Source: CAYMEV01 sp964431655 [NCBI: uncultured bacterium] (lineage in GTDB: Bacteria > CAYMEV01). Taken from it: 7,876 nt of DNA. The stretch covers positions 1 to 7,876 of the forward strand of contig CAYSKJ010000145.1 of NCBI GenBank assembly GCA_964431655.1, written 5' to 3'. A model generated the notes under the pieces. It had not been told where the DNA came from, searched no databases, and worked only from the letters and a program-made list of their open reading frames with translations. Positions 6,826 through 7,876 of this stretch are shown here, piece after piece (positions within the stretch are counted from its first letter, which is position 1; each line of letters opens with the position of its first letter). Position numbers and translations under genes: made by a program.

Positions 6826-7545
6826 ATGGATATAGAAAAATACCTTGAAATCATAGTTGAGTCAGGCCTCAGGAAGAGGAAAAGCAATCTGAGATTCCAC
6901 ACCGATACCATATTCGGGGGCATGGATTTTGACAAAAAGGCTGTTCTGGATATCGGGGGAGGGAGCGGGATATTCAGCTTCTATGCCGGTGCCATGGGGG
7001 CCAGCCGGGTTGTATGCCTGGAGCCGGGGAAAGAGGGCAGTGCCCTAGGCCATTATGAAAAATTCATGGAATTATATGAAAGGTTCGGGATGCCTGATGT
7101 CCATATCTGCAGGGAAAGCCTACAGGATTATGAAACCCAGGAGAAATTCGATATAATAATATCATATAATTCCATTAACCACCTGGATGAGGTCTCCTGC
7201 TCCAGGCTTCTGGATTCAGAGCACTACTGGCAGAACTACAGGAAAATATTTGACAGGATATATCAGCTGGCAAAGGACAATGCCAGTTTTGTCATCTGCG
7301 ATTCCAGCCGGTATAATGTATTCCCCTTCCTGGGACTGAGAAATCCCTTTGTCCCCACTATAAACTGGAAGATTCACCAGACGCCCGGAACCTGGAAAAG
7401 GCTTCTGAAAGAGGCCGGCTTTACTGAGCCGGAGACGGTATGGCTCAGCCATGACAGGCTTGGGATATGGGGAACCAATATCCTTGCATCCTTTTTATAC
7501 AACAGCTGTTTCTGTATAAGGGCAAAGAAGACAGATAGCCAGTAA
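6826..7545 (+). CDS. Class I SAM-dependent methyltransferase
   Basis: Cytoplasmic methyltransferase of 239 residues with a Rossmann-like fold. Motif I is AVLDIGGGSGIFSF (39-52), the glycine-rich SAM-binding loop. The acidic residue at the end of strand 2 is Glu66 in VVCLEPG. FDIIISYNSINHLD (108-121) is the motif IV region, usually at the end of strand 4. The C-terminal half has INWKIHQTPGTWKRLLKEAGF (179-199), resembling the W-x-x-H...L-x-x-AGF segment of small-molecule and sugar methyltransferases, and no transmembrane anchor is evident. It follows the GT-C gene by one base, so it is the third gene of the operon. O-methylation of a sugar, or methyl capping that limits chain length, would fit the neighbourhood, but the acceptor is not visible and a lipid or small molecule is possible. 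No gene clearly follows in the operon. Confidence 0.88.
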   Translation: MDIEKYLEIIVESGLRKRKSNLRFHTDTIFGGMDFDKKAVLDIGGGSGIFSFYAGAMGASRVVCLEPGKEGSALGHYEKFMELYERFGMPDVHICRESLQDYETQEKFDIIISYNSINHLDEVSCSRLLDSEHYWQNYRKIFDRIYQLAKDNASFVICDSSRYNVFPFLGLRNPFVPTINWKIHQTPGTWKRLLKEAGFTEPETVWLSHDRLGIWGTNILASFLYNSCFCIRAKKTDSQ

Positions 7546-7575
7546 AGACCTGCCCTCTGTGTCAGGGAAAATCAT

Positions 7576-7620
7576 ATTCCCCGCCCAGAATTGAAAAAGG
7601 ACAATTTGGATTCCCCACCC
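7576..7620. repeat. Short imperfect direct repeat ATTCCCCRCCC
   Basis: ATTCCCCGCCC at 7576-7586 and ATTCCCCACCC at 7610-7620 match at 10 of 11 positions and start 34 bases apart. Between them is a small AT-rich inverted repeat, AATTG (7589-7593) with CAATT (7602-7606). The pair lies in the untranslated stretch after the methyltransferase. No function is evident; it may be a protein-binding site or chance. Confidence 0.35.
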
Positions 7621-7629
7621 TGCATGCCG

Positions 7630-7693
7630 TATCAGATGCTATTTTACTCCTGATAAGGCAATAGCAGGGGGCAAAATTAACGATATCTATCAG
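7630..7693. repeat. Interleaved inverted repeats in the non-coding tail
   Basis: TATCAG (7630-7635) pairs with CTGATA (7650-7655), and TGCTATT (7637-7643) pairs with AATAGCA (7660-7666). The two dyads overlap, so only one can form at a time unless as a pseudoknot. A third TATCAG at 7688-7693 could also pair with CTGATA. No T-run follows, so this is not a standard rho-independent terminator. Confidence 0.35.
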
Positions 7694-7857
7694 ATTTTGA
7701 AAATGAGGCACTCCAAAAGATCAAAGGTATTGCACAGGAAGAGAGCCGGGAGAGAGAATCTGCAGAAACTGCAAAAACCAAAATGGCATATGATTCCATT
7801 GTCACATCAGTCCGCGTGCTTGTTTTGAAGGGCTGTGGCATATTTTCCAGCAGGTAA
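7681..7857 (+). pseudogene. Degenerate C-terminal coding remnant, unassigned
   Basis: After a TAA at 7678-7680 this frame is open for 58 codons to TAA 7855-7857 and has no plausible start codon near its beginning. Its translation is protein-like: FENEALQKIKGIAQEE, then a highly charged helix rich in Glu, Arg and Lys, then KMAYDSIVTSVRVLV. In a neighbouring frame the preceding sequence (about 7622-7699) reads TPDKAIAGGKINDIYQIL, so the two pieces could be one older gene split by a frameshift near 7690-7700. Charged helical tails of this kind occur in Rpn/PD-(D/E)XK putative transposase proteins, but the match is from memory of style, not a motif. An ATG at 7861 in the same frame, six bases after an AGG, may open another short frame beyond the window. 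Confidence 0.3.
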
Positions 7858-7876
7858 TATATGCTTGATGATGAAA

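Noticed and set aside
7415-7432. GC-rich hairpin CCGGCT-ttactg-AGCCGG as a terminator
   Set aside because: It lies inside the methyltransferase coding sequence with no T-run after it.
7554-7566. CCCT...AGGG stem just after the methyltransferase as a terminator
   Set aside because: The stem is only four base pairs and no T-tract follows.
7861-7876. ATG after AGG at the right edge as a new gene start
   Set aside because: Only five codons are visible, too few to support a separate gene.

Overview
This window looks like part of a surface-polysaccharide (O-antigen, capsule or exopolysaccharide) locus from a Gram-negative bacterium of moderate G+C. The coding regions use AGG for arginine and ATA for isoleucine very often. 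That habit occurs in several deep lineages (Nitrospirota, Omnitrophota, Spirochaetota and some former deltaproteobacteria), but the sequence does not fix a taxon. No rRNA, tRNA, CRISPR array or intact mobile element was seen.

Layout: (1) A few codons at the left edge may be the tail of a plus-strand gene. (2) A minus-strand O-antigen ligase/polymerase family membrane protein (33-1550) is transcribed away from (3) a second, shorter polymerase/ligase-like membrane protein on the plus strand (1609-2739). A gap of about 58 bases separates their starts. (4) A minus-strand MurJ/MviN-family lipid-linked-oligosaccharide flippase (2700-4184) converges on gene 3, and their last 40 bases overlap. (5) Divergent from the flippase is a tightly packed plus-strand operon: a GT4 glycosyltransferase (4267-5331), a GT-C-like multi-membrane-spanning glycosyltransferase (5328-6824, 4-base overlap) and a class I SAM-dependent methyltransferase (6826-7545, 1-base gap). 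(6) The last 330 bases hold no intact gene. They contain short direct and inverted repeats and a degenerate reading frame that may be the decayed end of another gene.

Together the genes fit a lipid-linked (Wzx/Wzy-like) route. The GT4 enzyme would add a sugar to a carrier lipid on the cytoplasmic side, the MVF-type flippase would move the product across the membrane, and the two Wzy_C-type proteins would polymerise it and/or transfer it to an acceptor. The GT-C protein could add a sugar from a polyprenyl-phosphate donor outside the membrane, and the methyltransferase could decorate or cap a sugar. The family assignments are well supported by motifs. The specific substrates, and which Wzy_C-like protein is polymerase or ligase, are inference. 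I found no clearly new biological system. The points most worth a second look are the paired divergent Wzy_C-like proteins, the flippase's altered cavity arginines, the overlapping convergent gene ends and the decayed right-hand segment.
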